NCBI GenBank assembly: GCA_020744425.1
Contig: JAGMUV010000011.1
Coordinates: 248,001-312,000, forward strand
Direction: 5' to 3'
DNA: 64,000 bases
Origin: Dactylonectria macrodidyma
Taxonomy: Eukaryota > Ascomycota > Sordariomycetes > Hypocreales > Nectriaceae
The notes below the pieces were generated by a model. That model was not told where the DNA came from. It searched no databases and saw only the letters and a program-made list of their open reading frames with translations. Positions 12,057 through 24,766 of the stretch are shown here, piece by piece; position 1 is the first letter of the stretch, and every line of letters begins with the position of its first letter. A program made the position numbers and the translations under genes.

Positions 12057-12894
12057 GGTGAATGTGTACAGAGGTTATTTAATTGACGTAGTGAAATAAA
12101 TGATATGGGCGATCGCTCTTCGTAAGCTGAACGGGAATAGAGTAGATTGGGCTTCTCGAAAGTGTGCGGAAGAGATCACCTTGGTTCCGAAAGCGTGAAC
12201 TCGGTCGTCAAATGGAGGTTTCACGGCAAGAGTTTGTCCTCACACATCGCTTCCTTGCTTTCCCGAGACTCGAATCAGTGACTCAAAATCTTCGTTATGT
12301 GTGCAAAGCACATCATAGATGGCAGACGATGCCTCAGGAAACGCTTTTAATGGATGTGAGAAGTTGAAGTTGGGATTCTGCTCATTACGAGATGACGCAC
12401 GGGATGTGAGAAGAGCGCAGTGGCTACAGGCACGTGCTCTGATTGGTGGGCGCAAGGACTTTCTCCTAGGCACCCAGGCACTGGGGACTGGCAGCGCCAC
12501 AAGTTCTTCAGTGAACGCCTCACCGCAGTCACTCCTCAGGCCGGGCAAATTCCACAGCCACACGTCGATATCTCATGGTGGATCAACCTCGCTTCAACCT
12601 CCATTCGACAACAACGCATCGAGGACGACAGCGTTTCGAGGATTGGCTGCTTCACCCACTCTTTCTTCTTCACCTCACGAATCATCACACATCACTCGCT
12701 CCGTTTAGTTGGTCGAGCTTCATCCTTCATATCTCCGCCTGAAGCTACTCCAGGGTCACTCAACCGTTCCCGTCACTCATCATATCATAAATCAAATTCA
12801 AAACGAATCGCTTGTCACCTTAGCCCTAGCCAGTGTTCGGGCTAGAGCGCAGATTCCCCAATTAGTTGATTCTTGATATCTGACCACGTCGATT
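12057..12894. promoter_or_regulatory. Divergent promoter between RAD26 and the PanE-like gene
   Basis: 838 bases between opposing start codons. Several short open frames occur but none has recognisable protein character. C/T-rich segments at about 12590-12780 resemble a fungal 5' leader on the plus strand. Confidence 0.5.
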
Positions 12895-14277
12895 ATGAGA
12901 CCAACCTGCCCCATCCTTACCCGTACCCGGATACTTCGTCCAACCGCCACCCGGGTTAAACCCCCGGTTCCTTTTACATCGACGAGAATGTACGCCCAAC
13001 GACCTCAATGGCTTGAATCGGTCTTTCGAGAAAGTCATCCGCCCCCAAAACTGTTTGCTTGGAGCGCCTCGAACCTTAGTCTTGTGGGTGAGTGGAAGCC
13101 TTGTGTTGCCGACGACTTGGACCGTCGCATCTTCATCCTAGGAATTGGGAATCTAGGCCGACTATTTGCATCCTGTCTAGCCCAAGCACCCGACTCTCCG
13201 CCAATTACACTAGTTGTCCACCGGAAAGAGCTGTTGACTCAATGGGATGCTAGTCAAGGCATCGAGATCCTACGATCTGGCGTGCTTGAAAAGAACAAGA
13301 ACTTCAATATCGAATGGTGGACGGACTCCCCGCCAGACCACGGAGTTGTGCGTGAGGTTGCAGATGGCATGAAGCTCAAGAACTTACTTGTTACGACCAA
13401 GGCTACCGCAGCGCTGCCCCAGGTCGATCGTCTTCGAGGGTATCTTGACCACAACAGTACTGTCGTGTTTGCCCAAAACGGCATGTCCAAGCTCTGGCCG
13501 CCTCATGGACACACTTATACCTCCTACAGGTACTCAGCAGGCGATGTCCCCAACTTCCTTGCCTGCGTCACGACCCATGGTGTGACATCGCAGGGTCCGT
13601 TCAAAAGCCTCCATGCATCGCAGGCGGATGTTGCAATCGGGACAGTGCTCCCGAACCAGTCCTCGAGTGAGGCGGCCGGCTACTTTGTTAATCAAATCCT
13701 CGAGGCACCTCGCCTCAATGGAAGGCCGGTTTCACGGGCCGAGTTCTGGATACTTCAATTAGAGAAGTTGGTTGTGAATTCCGTCATTAACCCTTTGACT
13801 GCCATTCTAGGGTGCAAAAACGGAGCTCTGTTTACAGGGTCGGATGAAGTCCTCGCAGGAGTCATTGATCAACTCGTGGGTGAAGCAAGCCAAGTGCTTC
13901 AACTTTTGGTCAACCATGAGAGCAGCGCAGAGATTATCAGAGATGTTCCTGCGTCTCAATATCCAGAAAGTAGTCTCGACCTGTCTCCACAAAGCCTATG
14001 TGACAGGTTCTCTCAGCCGCGCCTAAAAGACATGGTCTATCGAGTGGGTGACAAAGTGCGGGAAAACACAAGCTCCATGCGACAAGACTTCCGCACGGGC
14101 CGATCAACCGAGATCAGGGACTTCAACGGCTGGCTTGTCGAGACTGCAGCTTTCCTTGATCCGAGCCTGGATCTCACGGGCCACAGTGCGCTGGTCGACT
14201 TAGTCGAGGCAGGCAACATCCTGCCTGTCGATCGACTCGGAAGTCATTTCGACAAGAGCGGTGCACCGTCTTCATGA
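12895..14277 (+). CDS. Ketopantoate reductase-like (ApbA/PanE family) protein
   Basis: Family members are NAD(P)H-dependent reductases acting on 2-dehydropantoate in coenzyme A synthesis, but many fungal paralogues are uncharacterised and some act elsewhere, including in mitochondria. Single exon, 460 residues. The first 35-40 residues are Arg/Thr/Pro-rich without acids, compatible with a mitochondrial presequence. The dinucleotide-binding motif GIGNLG lies at about residues 83-88, preceded by the strand IFIL. VTTKATAALPQVDRL near residue 165 corresponds to the family's 'vk' loop, FAQNGM near 190 to the QNG motif, and KLVVNSVINPLTAILGCKNG near 285 to the conserved lysine/asparagine region of the C-terminal helical domain. 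It is longer than bacterial PanE (about 300 residues), mainly through N-terminal and internal additions. The role is therefore inferred only at family level. Confidence 0.85.
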   Translation: MRPTCPILTRTRILRPTATRVKPPVPFTSTRMYAQRPQWLESVFRESHPPPKLFAWSASNLSLVGEWKPCVADDLDRRIFILGIGNLGRLFASCLAQAPDSPPITLVVHRKELLTQWDASQGIEILRSGVLEKNKNFNIEWWTDSPPDHGVVREVADGMKLKNLLVTTKATAALPQVDRLRGYLDHNSTVVFAQNGMSKLWPPHGHTYTSYRYSAGDVPNFLACVTTHGVTSQGPFKSLHASQADVAIGTVLPNQSSSEAAGYFVNQILEAPRLNGRPVSRAEFWILQLEKLVVNSVINPLTAILGCKNGALFTGSDEVLAGVIDQLVGEASQVLQLLVNHESSAEIIRDVPASQYPESSLDLSPQSLCDRFSQPRLKDMVYRVGDKVRENTSSMRQDFRTGRSTEIRDFNGWLVETAAFLDPSLDLTGHSALVDLVEAGNILPVDRLGSHFDKSGAPSS

Positions 14278-17200
14278 GGAACCGCAAACAGGGCACTATT
14301 TGGCCGAGATCAGAAGTTCTTCTCGGCATCGTCATACATGGATCAACCGTTCCCCGAGTGAATCCGGTTCGCCCAACCGAGGCCGGGTCGAGGCCCCCTA
14401 AACGTTATGATGGGGAACAACAACAGCTTCGCCCGGCAAAGCGCACTGGGATCTGTCCACATCAGGGGTTCTCCTCCACTCCCCAGAATTTAACCTATAT
14501 CAGGCCCTCAAGGATTATTTGCCGTAAGTGGCGTGTTTTTTTTTCTTTGTGAATTATGTGCCAGGGTTGCCAGCGGTATTAAGACTTCAGATATAGGTCC
14601 ATAAAACGGCAACTATCACGGCGCTAGCCACCCTTCCCACGCCTCTACCAACCAAGTGGCATGTTTGTTCGGGCATGTACTGGCCCTTACCCGTGAAGGA
14701 TAAGCAGTGGTGTCCTTATTCCAGACCAGCGTCGCATTGCATCAAACAACGAGGCCCAGTCCCTCGCCGGGTCTTGAAGGCTGCTCGGACCAGGAAGCAA
14801 CCCGATGTTACCCAAAACGCCCAACCGCTATAGCCTCCGGGTGGATTCTTCGAGTCTCATCGAGCCTCGAGACGGGTTACAAAGACATGACGAAGCCTTA
14901 GTTTAGCCCGGATCCGTCGAGGTTACACTGGGAGACATCCGGGGTGTAGCAACACAGATCAAACGGCTTGGAGAGATCTGGGCCTGGGGCCACGAGATAC
15001 GGCCCTCAAGAGGCTACGGGGCCTCGCTTAGCAAATGCGGCTCGGAGATTTCACAGAACATGTTTTGGCCATCCCGTTTCCCGCCCCAGCATGTTTCCCA
15101 AAGGTCCCTGTCCAATGTCAACCCCAACCCCCAGACTTCCAAGACAGGTTGTGGCAGCCGGGGTGATAGGGTGAATCGAACAATCGCCCGCAACGGCACA
15201 TTGTCGCCAGATACCCAACCAACAGGGACCAGCATGTGACGGCAAAAAGCTCCTCTCCCCAAAGGATTCCCCCATCTGGGCATTGACTGGCCTAGTTGGG
15301 ACGAGACGAGACAACCGCCCTCATGCCTCGTCTCTCGGTCCCCTTCGTACATACACACGTACATGCTGCGCTTCCCTTGCGTGCGCTTAACCGCCGCCAG
15401 CCATACCGTTTCAGCCATTTAGTCCCTCACGACGAGTCACCGTGTCCACGTCAGCGTGAAACACACGACTCACTGGCGAATCGCCTTATTTCCATTCCTT
15501 CCGGGTCCTTGAGATACAGTATGCACTGTACAGTGCCCCCCTCTCATCCATCACCCCGTCCGGGTTGGCGCCCAAAACTTGCCGGTGGTGCGAAATGCGA
15601 CGCGAAGAGAGAGAAGGTGCCTGGCTACGAAGGGGGGCAATGCCGGGCGCGTGGGGCATCGTCCCAACCCAGAACCGGCCGATGAGCGCTCCGGTGGCCC
15701 CCGTGTCTCCATCGGGGCGCCATTTACTGCTACTGCACGTCTCCAACTGCGGGACACACGCGATCCAGGCGACCTCTTCAAGACGTTGTGGTTGTGTCTC
15801 GTTGCCATGTGGCTGGAGTCTACTACGTAGTGCACCGGCTCCCACATCCCAGCGCCTCCCCTCTCGAGTCAGACCTGCCGTCGACGTTCCATAGCACAAA
15901 CCCAGACCAGGAGAGATCTGCCCAACCCGGGTCGACTGCCCGCACCGAGGGGAGGGGGGTCCACCAGATAAAATCCGGGTCGCCAGTCGCCACAGCCTCT
16001 CTATCTCACTCTCGCTTTGGTGTCAAGCCTCACCAAGTGCTCCACGGCCGCCGTCCTCACCGGAACTCTGACTCTGGTATGGACCCCCGTGGCAGCACAC
16101 CACTACCGGAGACAGTCACCATGGCCAGACCGACGACGGCTTTTTTGCTACGTGGCAAGGGTGGGAGCGAGGGAGATGGCTCCGCTTGCCTGCCCTATAT
16201 CATCGCCCGTCTATGGGGCAACCTATATCTCATGGGGTATGCGAATCGCGTTGCAAGGCAGGGGGGTTAGTCCCAACGCGTCGATGGACGGTTGTGACGC
16301 AGGCACACTTCCTTTTGTCGCCCGTAAGCGCAAGTGGCATGCGGAAGCGTCTCGTCATGCTTTGGAGGCCCAATGCGCTCAGGGGTTCGGCATCTGCGGG
16401 TGCGCAGAGGCGCTGATTTCAAAGCGAGGGTATCGTGGAGGAAAGAAAGGCCATCACAGAGGAGGCCATCGCGGGAGAAGGCCTTCGTCGTGTAATTTCA
16501 TTTCAACTATCAAACAAAGAGGTGACTCTAAGGGACACCCGCAGACGTCATGTTCTCCGTAATCTACACTTTCTTCACTTCAGGCCCATCCGTCCATGGT
16601 ATCCTGAGAAACACCGGGAATCGCTCGCGCATCGCTCGTGTATCACACGCATCACACACTCACATGCACACCCCCCTCTTCCTCCCCCCCCTTTCCAGCC
16701 TCTTCTTCATGCTTCCCTCGTCTCCACCGCTTCTCACCCAAAATCTTAATAATAATACTAAAAAGAAAGAAAAATAATAGAAGAGCAAAGGTATTCACCA
16801 ATCTGCCACATCACACCCAGCCACCCAAAAGTACTCCCACCTCCCGCCGGGTTGTCCCTGGGCATTTGAGGCCCGCGTCATCCCCCCTGGTCTCTCGCAA
16901 TCCCAAGGGGGGGTCAACAGGTCCAGAAAAAAGAAAAGTCACACCAGAAACTGATAAACAACATAAAAAGGACAAAATGAAACACTGCTTCCCAGGTTTT
17001 TTCCACCCCGGTCCAGCGACGGGGGTTCCATTAAGTGCATGCATTTGTCTCCTCCCGAGATTTCCCAAGTCTAATTTTCGTAACGCAACTGACAAAGGAG
17101 ATCGTAGCCGTGTGTGTAATAAAAAAACTGGCTGTAAACCAAAAAAGAAGAGGATGATAGAAAGACGAAATGGCGAAATTCGTCGGCTCTAAAAGTGAGG

Positions 17201-17879
17201 GAGTTCCAGAAGAATAAAAAGAGCGTAAGGAGGCCAGAATCAACAACGAAAGGATAACGATGCCGACCTGCAAATAGAGTAATCGAAGAGGATATGTGAA
17301 CCAAAAACCAAGAAAAAAGTCGTTTCAACGGGGCCGCGTTCTTCTAGATTTGTGTCATCCGCGTACCCCGGGTGTCGTGCATTCTTTTAAGAGGAGGGGG
17401 GGTGTATTATAGGCTTTGTTAGGAGAGAGGGAGAGGAAGAGAGGACAATTGTCCGCTAGCAACGTTGCCTCGGATTGCAAAGGAGACGAAACGCGAAATT
17501 GTTGATACAGAGGCGAGGAGAGGAAGGAAGATGAGGTCTTGGCTGCTAACCGCCATGATTCAAGAAATGGCGTCGGGTTGCGGATCCGTGACTGGGTGGT
17601 AACAGTACGGGGCCTCGAGCGGTGGGCTAAACATTGCCACGTTGGACTGTCTTCGTTATTGGGAGTGGGTGGGAGGGCCTGCTACCTCCTAGCACGCTCC
17701 TGGGCCTTTCCCGCGTGAGAAGTGCGCCGGCTGCTAGCAGGTTTCCAAACATCCGAGTAAGGGCTTCCATGTCTGTCTGCGCTATAGAAGCCATCGCTAA
17801 GGCGAGGCTCCCCCAGAGACGGGTCATCCCCCGGTGTTAACGAGTCGGCACCAGCAAAGGGTCCGCAAGCCCCCTCCGT
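14278..17879. other. 3.6-kb gene-free interval
   Basis: The interval lies between the ends of two converging genes (PanE-like and Myb). All open frames are short, overlap one another on both strands and read like random translations of C/G-rich DNA. No splice-joined frame gave a known family. From about 16660 to 17340 the DNA changes to C-rich then A-rich tracts, which could be the 3' untranslated region of a long Myb transcript. A non-coding RNA cannot be excluded. Confidence 0.45.
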
Positions 17880-19383
17880 CTATTGTATCTGCTGTGGGTA
17901 TACCACGTCTCCAGATTCCGCTACCGAAGGGGCAACCGGAGACAGTGATTGTGACAAGGCCGTCATATCTCCGCTCGCCATTTGATCAGCTCGGTCTCGA
18001 CACGCCGCGGGGGTAAAGCCGGTGCCGACTTTGTTGGCCACGATCCGCCACTTTTCGTTCTCGTAATCTTGGAGCGCGTTGCGGAGTTTCTGGTCCTATA
18101 CCTCTCATGTTAGTCTTAGTCTCTGGGTGTTTTGTTGAGTTGGCTCTGCCTCTGTGTGGCCAGTGAATGAGATGTGGGAGACATGGATCAACCCAATGAG
18201 TCGTTCACAGTCAAGGGGAGGAGAAAGGGGTGTCCATTCATGGAATAAAAAGAGAAAAGGGTTTTTAATTTACCGTCTCATCAGTCCAGTGCGTAGTTTT
18301 GGCCTTTAACTTGGTGCAGTACCGCACTTGCAGTGTCCCTGAAGACCGCCCCGGGAAGAAATCCGCAATTTGCTTCCATGTCAAGTTTTTGTGCTCTTTC
18401 AGGTCGATCAGGAGCTGGTCGTCCTCCGGTGTAAACTTGAGCTTCGGCCCTCGCGGCCGGGGTGCTGGAGAGGGCATCCCAGCCTGACCCACGACGCTCG
18501 GTGCGCCTCCGCCGCCATCGTCACGGCGCATCATCTTGGACGGTGGCCCGGAGTCGGGGAGATGATGGTGGTGATGCGTAGGCGCCGACTGAGGTTGGTT
18601 GACAGCGGCGGCGGCAGCAGCAGCGTAGGCAGCCCCAAGGGGAGTGTGCTGGATGCTCTGCAGGTCTGCGTGGTCCAGATTGGGCAACCCGGCGACGGAG
18701 AGGTCGAGGTCGCTCGGACGAGGTCGCTTGGAGCCGGCCCCGGGGTGTCTGGGGTGCGACGACTGGGTCGGCGTCGACATGGCCTGGTACAGCGGTGCAA
18801 CTACCTGTCCCGGGGCACCATAGTGCGGACCCATGCGGTGATGGCCGAGCTGCGACGGATCCATCACCATCTGAGGCTGCGGGTGCTGGTGATGTTGTGC
18901 CATGGCCGGATGCTGCTGGGCGTGTGGGTTGCCTTGGTGAGACTCAACAGCGTCGTGAAGACCCGCGGTCGGTGCTCCGGGGAGATGGATTGAGGCTCGA
19001 TGCTGCTGCTGGGGCTGCTGCTGCGGCTGGAGGCGAGGCCGTTGTTGATGGGCGGGCGAGTCATAGGCGTGCTGATGTTGCTGCTGCTGATGATGTTGCT
19101 GCTGCTGTTGCTGGCCCTGCTCCCCCGAATGCGACTCCTGGCCAGTGTAGTCCACATTGTAGTCCCCTACTCGATACGTGCCCGCCAGCGTGCCTCCGAA
19201 ACATGGGTTCCGCCAGAGCGAACCGCTCTGGACGGTCGCCGGGCTCTGGATGGAAAGAATTTGATTAGAGGGAGCCCTCTCGGGCTGCGTTGTGGAGGGA
19301 AGGGGCTGGTTTTGCTGCGAGAAAGACGTTGCGGGGTCGCGGGCGCCGCCTAGGGCGTCTCGTGTCGGTGGTTGATAGTCGAG
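17880..19383 (-). CDS. Gln-rich two-repeat Myb/SANT DNA-binding protein (5' end unresolved)
   Basis: Probable nuclear transcription regulator. Two exons are clear: 19383-18274 and 18095-17880, joined by a 178-nt intron. The first exon has an in-frame stop just upstream and opens at an acceptor TTATAG (AG at 19385-19384), so a further 5' exon carrying the ATG is needed. One candidate is the ATG at 19449 (MPTQTTH..), but this would need an intron of only 45 nt with a weak GTGCCC donor. The N-terminal 230 residues are Gln/His/Pro-rich (CAG-type runs at 19071-19113). SANT repeat 1 reads FTPEDDQLLIDLKEHKNLTWKQIADFF..RSSGTLQVRYCTKL. Repeat 2 begins at WTDET and crosses the intron (LRNALQDYENEKWRIVANKVG..AACRDRADQM). 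Each has the tryptophan/aromatic pattern of Myb repeats. I do not recognise an orthologue. It stands alone between two very long intergenic regions, as is common for developmental regulators. Confidence 0.8.
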
Positions 19384-22380
19384 CTATAAGCCAACCGCGA
19401 TATTAGTTGCTTCCGAAGACCCGGGCACATGTGTCGTCTGCGTCGGCATGCGTTGTATGCGTCGTCCGAAGTTGGGGATGATTGGTACGGCCGAGAGGCT
19501 TTCCCGCTTCCGTCGTTGGATGAGACTGTAGCGGCTTCGTGGTGGAGGGAGGGTTGTGCGAGTGTGCGAGTGTGCGTGTATGCGTGTGTGTGGTGGGGGA
19601 AAGTCCCGGCTCGAGATGGGAATATCGTCGTCGTTATTGGAGAGTCGAAACGAGTGTGTTTGACGCACGTATGATACAGACAAGGGGGGCCAAGACTCAA
19701 CATTCAAAAGAAGAAGCAGGCGAAGGTGATTATATGGAGTAAGTACTGCCGGTCGAGATAAACAGGGAAACACACAATTATTGTAAAAACGGAATTGGGA
19801 AATGGGGAAAAGGAGCGAGTCGTGGTGACGGAAGGCTGTCTTTCTTTGTATGAGTCCCGTCACTTCGTAGGGCAGATGTCGGAAGGCTCCCCCCTCAAGA
19901 TCTCTCTAGTTCCCGGCCTAGGGTCCGTATTTAAGACACAAGGCCTAGGAACCCAGCCGGGCCTGCCAGTTGCCAGGTTGCCGGGGTATAAGGGATGCAT
20001 TACATCGTCTGATGATCGAGTGCCAAAGCAGCGTCACAGAGAGGGTGGACCCGCTGCTGCCACTCTTTCATGCTGCAAGCTAACTGCCATCAAGATTCGC
20101 CTTGTTGCCAAGAGCGAGGAGGTACCCCGTCCTCGTGCTAGGTAGGTAGGTTGGTATCTGGTAGGCTTGCGGAGACAGGCTGCCAACCTTGACCAGGGGC
20201 AAGGGTTGTCAATTAGAGCATATTATGCCATGGCTGCTTGGGGGTGCCGTGTATAGAAACGGACGCCACCCCTCCCTTGATGATTGATGCCATACCTGGG
20301 TCTGGGCCACACCCCCAAGACCAAGAGCCAGGGCGATGATGCCCTAGGATTCTGGGAAAAGTGGGAGGGCAGCCCGCTCAATGCACGGCTGATCTGTAAA
20401 AAGACGGCAATTTACTGACTTGAATCCCTGCGAGTCCAGCAATTGAGGAGGTGACTGCCTCCAGCAGACATGGAAGCACTCTCAAGGCCACCGCCTATTG
20501 GGGACCCGTGACGATGAAACGCGTCTCTGCTGGGCTCGTATGCACTGAGCTGGCAGTAGCCAACGCCGACAGCATGGATGACAGCGAACAGCAAACAGCA
20601 CGATTCTCGCATCTCTTCGCTAGTCCATGTAGTAAAGGCCTCCAAAGCCCTCATGTCGGATTAATTGCGTGGCAGGCAGAGGAGAAGAAAATTGTTCCGT
20701 TGCTTTCGCGCTTGCAGGACACAGGCCGGCAAAGATCCACCCAAAGTCGATGGGCGACAGGGGTGATATAATGCATACAGGGTCTGCTATATTAGATGGT
20801 GCACCCAAGAATCCCAGGAGTCACGGGCGCTGACTGGGCGAGCCAGGTTAGATCGTGACGGATGCCATCTCCACCCACCAGCCAAGAACTGCCACTCGAC
20901 AAGTCTAGCTGGCCCATTAAACAAGGAAACTCCATGCTTCGTGGCGAAGACCAGGGGAACCGGGGGTCCGGCACGGGGTCAGGACTGGTTAAAGGGGCAC
21001 GCACGTCATGATGGCACTCTGCATCTTGGATCGACGACACCTCAGCCAACTGTGGCTGGGGCCGCGAATAGCTTTCTTCCGCCTGTCTCTCCCCACCAAG
21101 CAGCGATTTGGTGCAGGATTTTGGCACGCGCAACAAAGGCCGGTCTTCGAGGCCTGGACAAGGGTCCGGCCGGAGATGGGAACGATAAAGGCTGCAAACC
21201 GAACGCCCGGAGCCGGTCAAAGGGGTCTGCCATGCAAGAAACAGAGACCGAGATGAAAACGCTGACATTTACCTTGGCGAAAGCCGTGGGTTGATTGGAG
21301 CTCGGTTGATTGAGCATCTGAGCTGGGCTGCTGGCGACGGCCGTTGAGCAACACACACGCATCGGCACGCGAACGATGCGGCGATTTGCACACTCCCCCC
21401 CAGTCCCCAGAAAGAAACGCCCGGATGGAACCAAGATCTTGGGGAGCTTGGCCGGTCCCTTGGACGCCCTAGATGCCTTTCCAGCGTCTGGCCAGCCGAT
21501 CCCCTCCCCATTCAGGTGCCGTGACGGATTGGAATCAGCACAACACGGGCCACAGAAGGCTGATCAACTGTTGGCGCTTGAGTGGGAAAGAGGAAGCCCT
21601 AGACGCGTTCGGGAACTCCAAGATTGCACACGTCAATGCTTCAACGCCCCTTAGGGCACTTAGTGCGGTCCCTCCCCGCGTATGTGTAGAGCCCTTCGCC
21701 AGGGCTTTGGTCAGCTGTCACTTCCAGAACGACACGGGCTGGCATGGAGAAAAGGACATGGCCGCGCCAGGGAATGAGCGTGCGCATAAGCAAACAAGAG
21801 AGCCACAACTTACAAGGGCACACGAAACCCAACGCCAACCCCGAGCCGACTTACGAAGTCCCAACGAAAGACGCCCCTCAGCCACATCCCAATGCCGTCT
21901 CAGGGACCTGGTCAGCATCATGGCATATTGGCATCGAGGGGGATCCGATTCCAGGGCCCTGGCACAGGAGTCGGGATGATGGGTTTTCTAGAAGCCACCT
22001 TCTAGCGTCCGTCCAGGGCCTGACCCAGCTAGCGCTTGGCGAACCCTAGCCTCTTGAGGTGGAGAAAGCGAGGAGGGAGGCATCATGGCAGATGTTATTG
22101 CGATTGGGGGGAGAACGGGGCGTGAACGAACGGCCGGTCGGTCCTCTTGCGGCATTCGGGCAGGTTGAGCGATGACAGGTGGGTCGAGGGTTCGCGTGCG
22201 TGACGTTAGCCTTCTGAAGAAACGGAATGAAGGTTTGCAAAGTTTGGCGAGAAGGAGAAAAGGAGGAAAATGAGCCTCGGCCGGGGGGGTTGAGGAACCA
22301 TCTATCTGGGGTGCAACACGTAAGTGCCCGGGCAGGGAATCAGGTAAGTGCTATGGACGGAGGTAGGAGGGGGATGGAGC

Positions 22381-22445
22381 CTACCTTCCTACCTTATTAG
22401 GTTGGTACCTTAGCTACTAGGTAAGGTAGGTACCTAGGTAGGGAC
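22381..22445. repeat. TACCTAGGTA-type short palindromic repeats
   Basis: The segment is built from ACCTT, GGTACC, CTAGGTA and GGTAGG units that read almost the same on both strands; TACCTAGGTA itself is a perfect palindrome. Related GGTAGGTAGG pieces occur near 20140-20160 and 42415-42422. Such units are seen scattered in sordariomycete intergenic DNA; no function is assigned. Confidence 0.6.
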
Positions 22446-23873
22446 TTATGGAGGGGGAGGGGAGGAAAAGAAGGTGCGAGGCTTGACGGATGGGGGAAGA
22501 GCAGCAAAAGAAAGTAGTGAGAAGGACGATATAGAAAGAAGGAAGGTGGCATCAACACATGAGAAAGCAAGTCTTGACTGAGAAAGTGGGTTCGAGCATC
22601 TGGCCAACAACATGATCCAACGCACCGCACCATCAGCAACAACTAACAACCAACCAACATCTCACAGCTCGTGTTCACCACCGCCACCAACGATGGAATA
22701 TGCACGCAATCCAGGCCTCGCTCGGCCACCCTCCATTGCCGCCTGCACTGGTCTGCTCTATGGAATCTGTGCTGATCTCTTCAGCCCTCCAAACTCATAC
22801 CACGCGTACATACAACGAAGCACCGCTGGGCCGAAGATTCCGACGAACCCAAAGCCGAACTGGCCTCGCATCCCGTCTTTCAGCTGGTGGGCCGCATGAC
22901 AGCCGCATCCAGTGTCCAATCCGTCCGTTCGTTGGTGCTTATCCCGCCATTGCATTGCAGCCCGCATCGCATCGCATCCGCCTTGCATGTGCAAATGAGC
23001 CCCTCCACAACAAAATGGCTTACTTCGTGTGTACCTTAGGCGGAGGGGGCCACGCCACGAACCACGCCGCACGTCCAGCGCCCGTACAGCACTAATCACA
23101 CACTGGCCAGAACCGTTGCAGCGTCCCCAGCATGTGGCGCTGAGCTAGGTCTCCCGCGAACCGAATGGCCATTTGCCCAACTCCCGTATCCCATTTCTCG
23201 CAAGTCTGGGGGGGCGGGATCGGCATCTTGCCGAATTGCAACCAACGGGCGGGATGGGATGGGCGTGGGATCGCTGTGCCCCTAAGGAACACTCGTACCA
23301 CCGCTTGCGCAGGTACGGATGCCGGGCTGACCAGAGCGCAGCACACTATCGATTGGGTACAGAACCCCCCCCCTTGCAAGTTAAGCCTTGTCGCTGTGCA
23401 GGGAAGATACGAATAGCAACAAGAGCGGAGGGTAGCAACTCAGGGTACGTACGTAGCAGCAGATCGACGTCAGCAAGAATCGGTCAACGGGCGATACGAA
23501 CCTGGGGGGGCGATGACGGAATCAATGACACCTCACCAGGCCCGTTACTACTATAGGTCCATCACCACTCGTGCTTAACTACCACCCTCAAACATGATCA
23601 CCAAAACCTTCATATCCAGAGTTGCTCCAGTTCCTTGTCAATGCAGCCAGCCAGCCCCCATCTATCCCCGTGCCCCCCGTACGCGTCGGCTCCGGACCCG
23701 CCCTCTCTACACGCAGACGAGCTCACGCATCCAGATCTTAACAATTGCTCATCCACCTCCCACTTGCGTGCAGACGCATGAACGCATGATATACACCAAT
23801 TTCAATCCCCCACACGTCCAGCTCACGGCGCGGTTCCACGCCCACCCCCTCGGTCAAGCCGCGCCCCGGCAAC

Positions 23874-23936
23874 ATCCCAGCTCTTTAATTATCCCAGTTC
23901 AGCTCTCTAATTATCCCAGCTATCTAATCATCCCAG
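23874..23936 (+). repeat. Degenerate minisatellite, four ATCCCAG units
   Basis: ATCCCAG recurs at 23874, 23891, 23913 and 23930, each followed by a CTCT/TCTAAT-like stretch, giving units of 17-22 bases with consensus near ATCCCAGCTCTCTAATT. Seen directly in the sequence. Confidence 0.7.
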
Positions 23937-24766
23937 CTCTCTCGAAGCTCACAGCTTCTCCCACTCTTCTCGTCCGTCCCAGCAGCCCGGTCGGGAGCCT
24001 CGCAGCCGACTTGGGGCACCCATGCACTCCTCCAGCCCTCCTTGTCCCTTTGCGGCCTCGCCTTCTTCTAACCTTCTTTTCGCATTCTCTCCCGCGCGTC
24101 ACTCAATTTAAACGCAGCCGAATTTGGATCCCAGCCCGCCCGCTAACCCCGACGTCATCATCTGACATGTTGGTAATTAATACACAAATTTCGCTCCAGC
24201 TCATCGATACTTTTTTAACGTCAATTACACGGGAGATTCGGTAGATGCGTTTTTCATTCTTTTTCCCCGATTAGGTATTTTACAAAGTCGACCCGTATGC
24301 CTCGGGTGACTCACTACATAGTAATCAATTACAGCATTCAGCTCCCAGCTTCTACAATAACAAAAAGAATAAACGCCTCCCCCGCATGAATGACACGCAC
24401 CACTGGAATCTGACGCTTCGCTTGTAGGAGCCGACACCTCCGACAAACCGCGCCTCAATCACACCCCTGTGCGCCCATGTCAAACATGTCGCATCGAGTC
24501 GCATCGAGTCGCATCCCGTGCCGACGTCAGCCCAGATCAGATTGCCGCATCATCGGATTTTTGGTCTGATTCCTCGTCTTCCCTCTCCTTCATGTCTGTG
24601 CTTTCGCATGATGATCATTCATCCGTGTCTCCTCGTCTCGCCTCCACGACTCGCCCTCGCCGCACCCGATGCCCTGTGCTTGTCCCTCGCCAGTACCCTC
24701 ATTCATGCTCATGCTCATGCTCTTTCTTGCCCATGCTCTTGCCCAATTCGTCTGTTTCCGCGACGT

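Larger units (their letters stand above)
19450..24766. other. 5.3-kb gene-free interval upstream of the Myb gene
   Basis: The interval lies between the 5' side of the Myb gene and the 3' end of PRP8. No convincing coding frame was found on either strand. It holds a CACACA-type tract near 19560-19600, TACCTAGGTA-type short repeats at 22381-22445, four spaced copies of ATCCCAG at 23874-23936 and a GTCGCATCGA triplication near 24488-24515. A long 5' leader or distal promoter for the Myb gene is the simplest explanation. Confidence 0.45.

Noticed and set aside
15014..15418. 134-codon minus-strand frame (MAETVWLAAVKRTQGKR..)
   Set aside because: No recognisable domain; surrounding frames on both strands are similarly open; no flanking exons with coding character.
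18864..19157. ATG at 19157 (MWTTLARS..) as the Myb gene start
   Set aside because: It is in a different frame from the SANT repeats and ends without joining them; the true frame passes through here without a Met.
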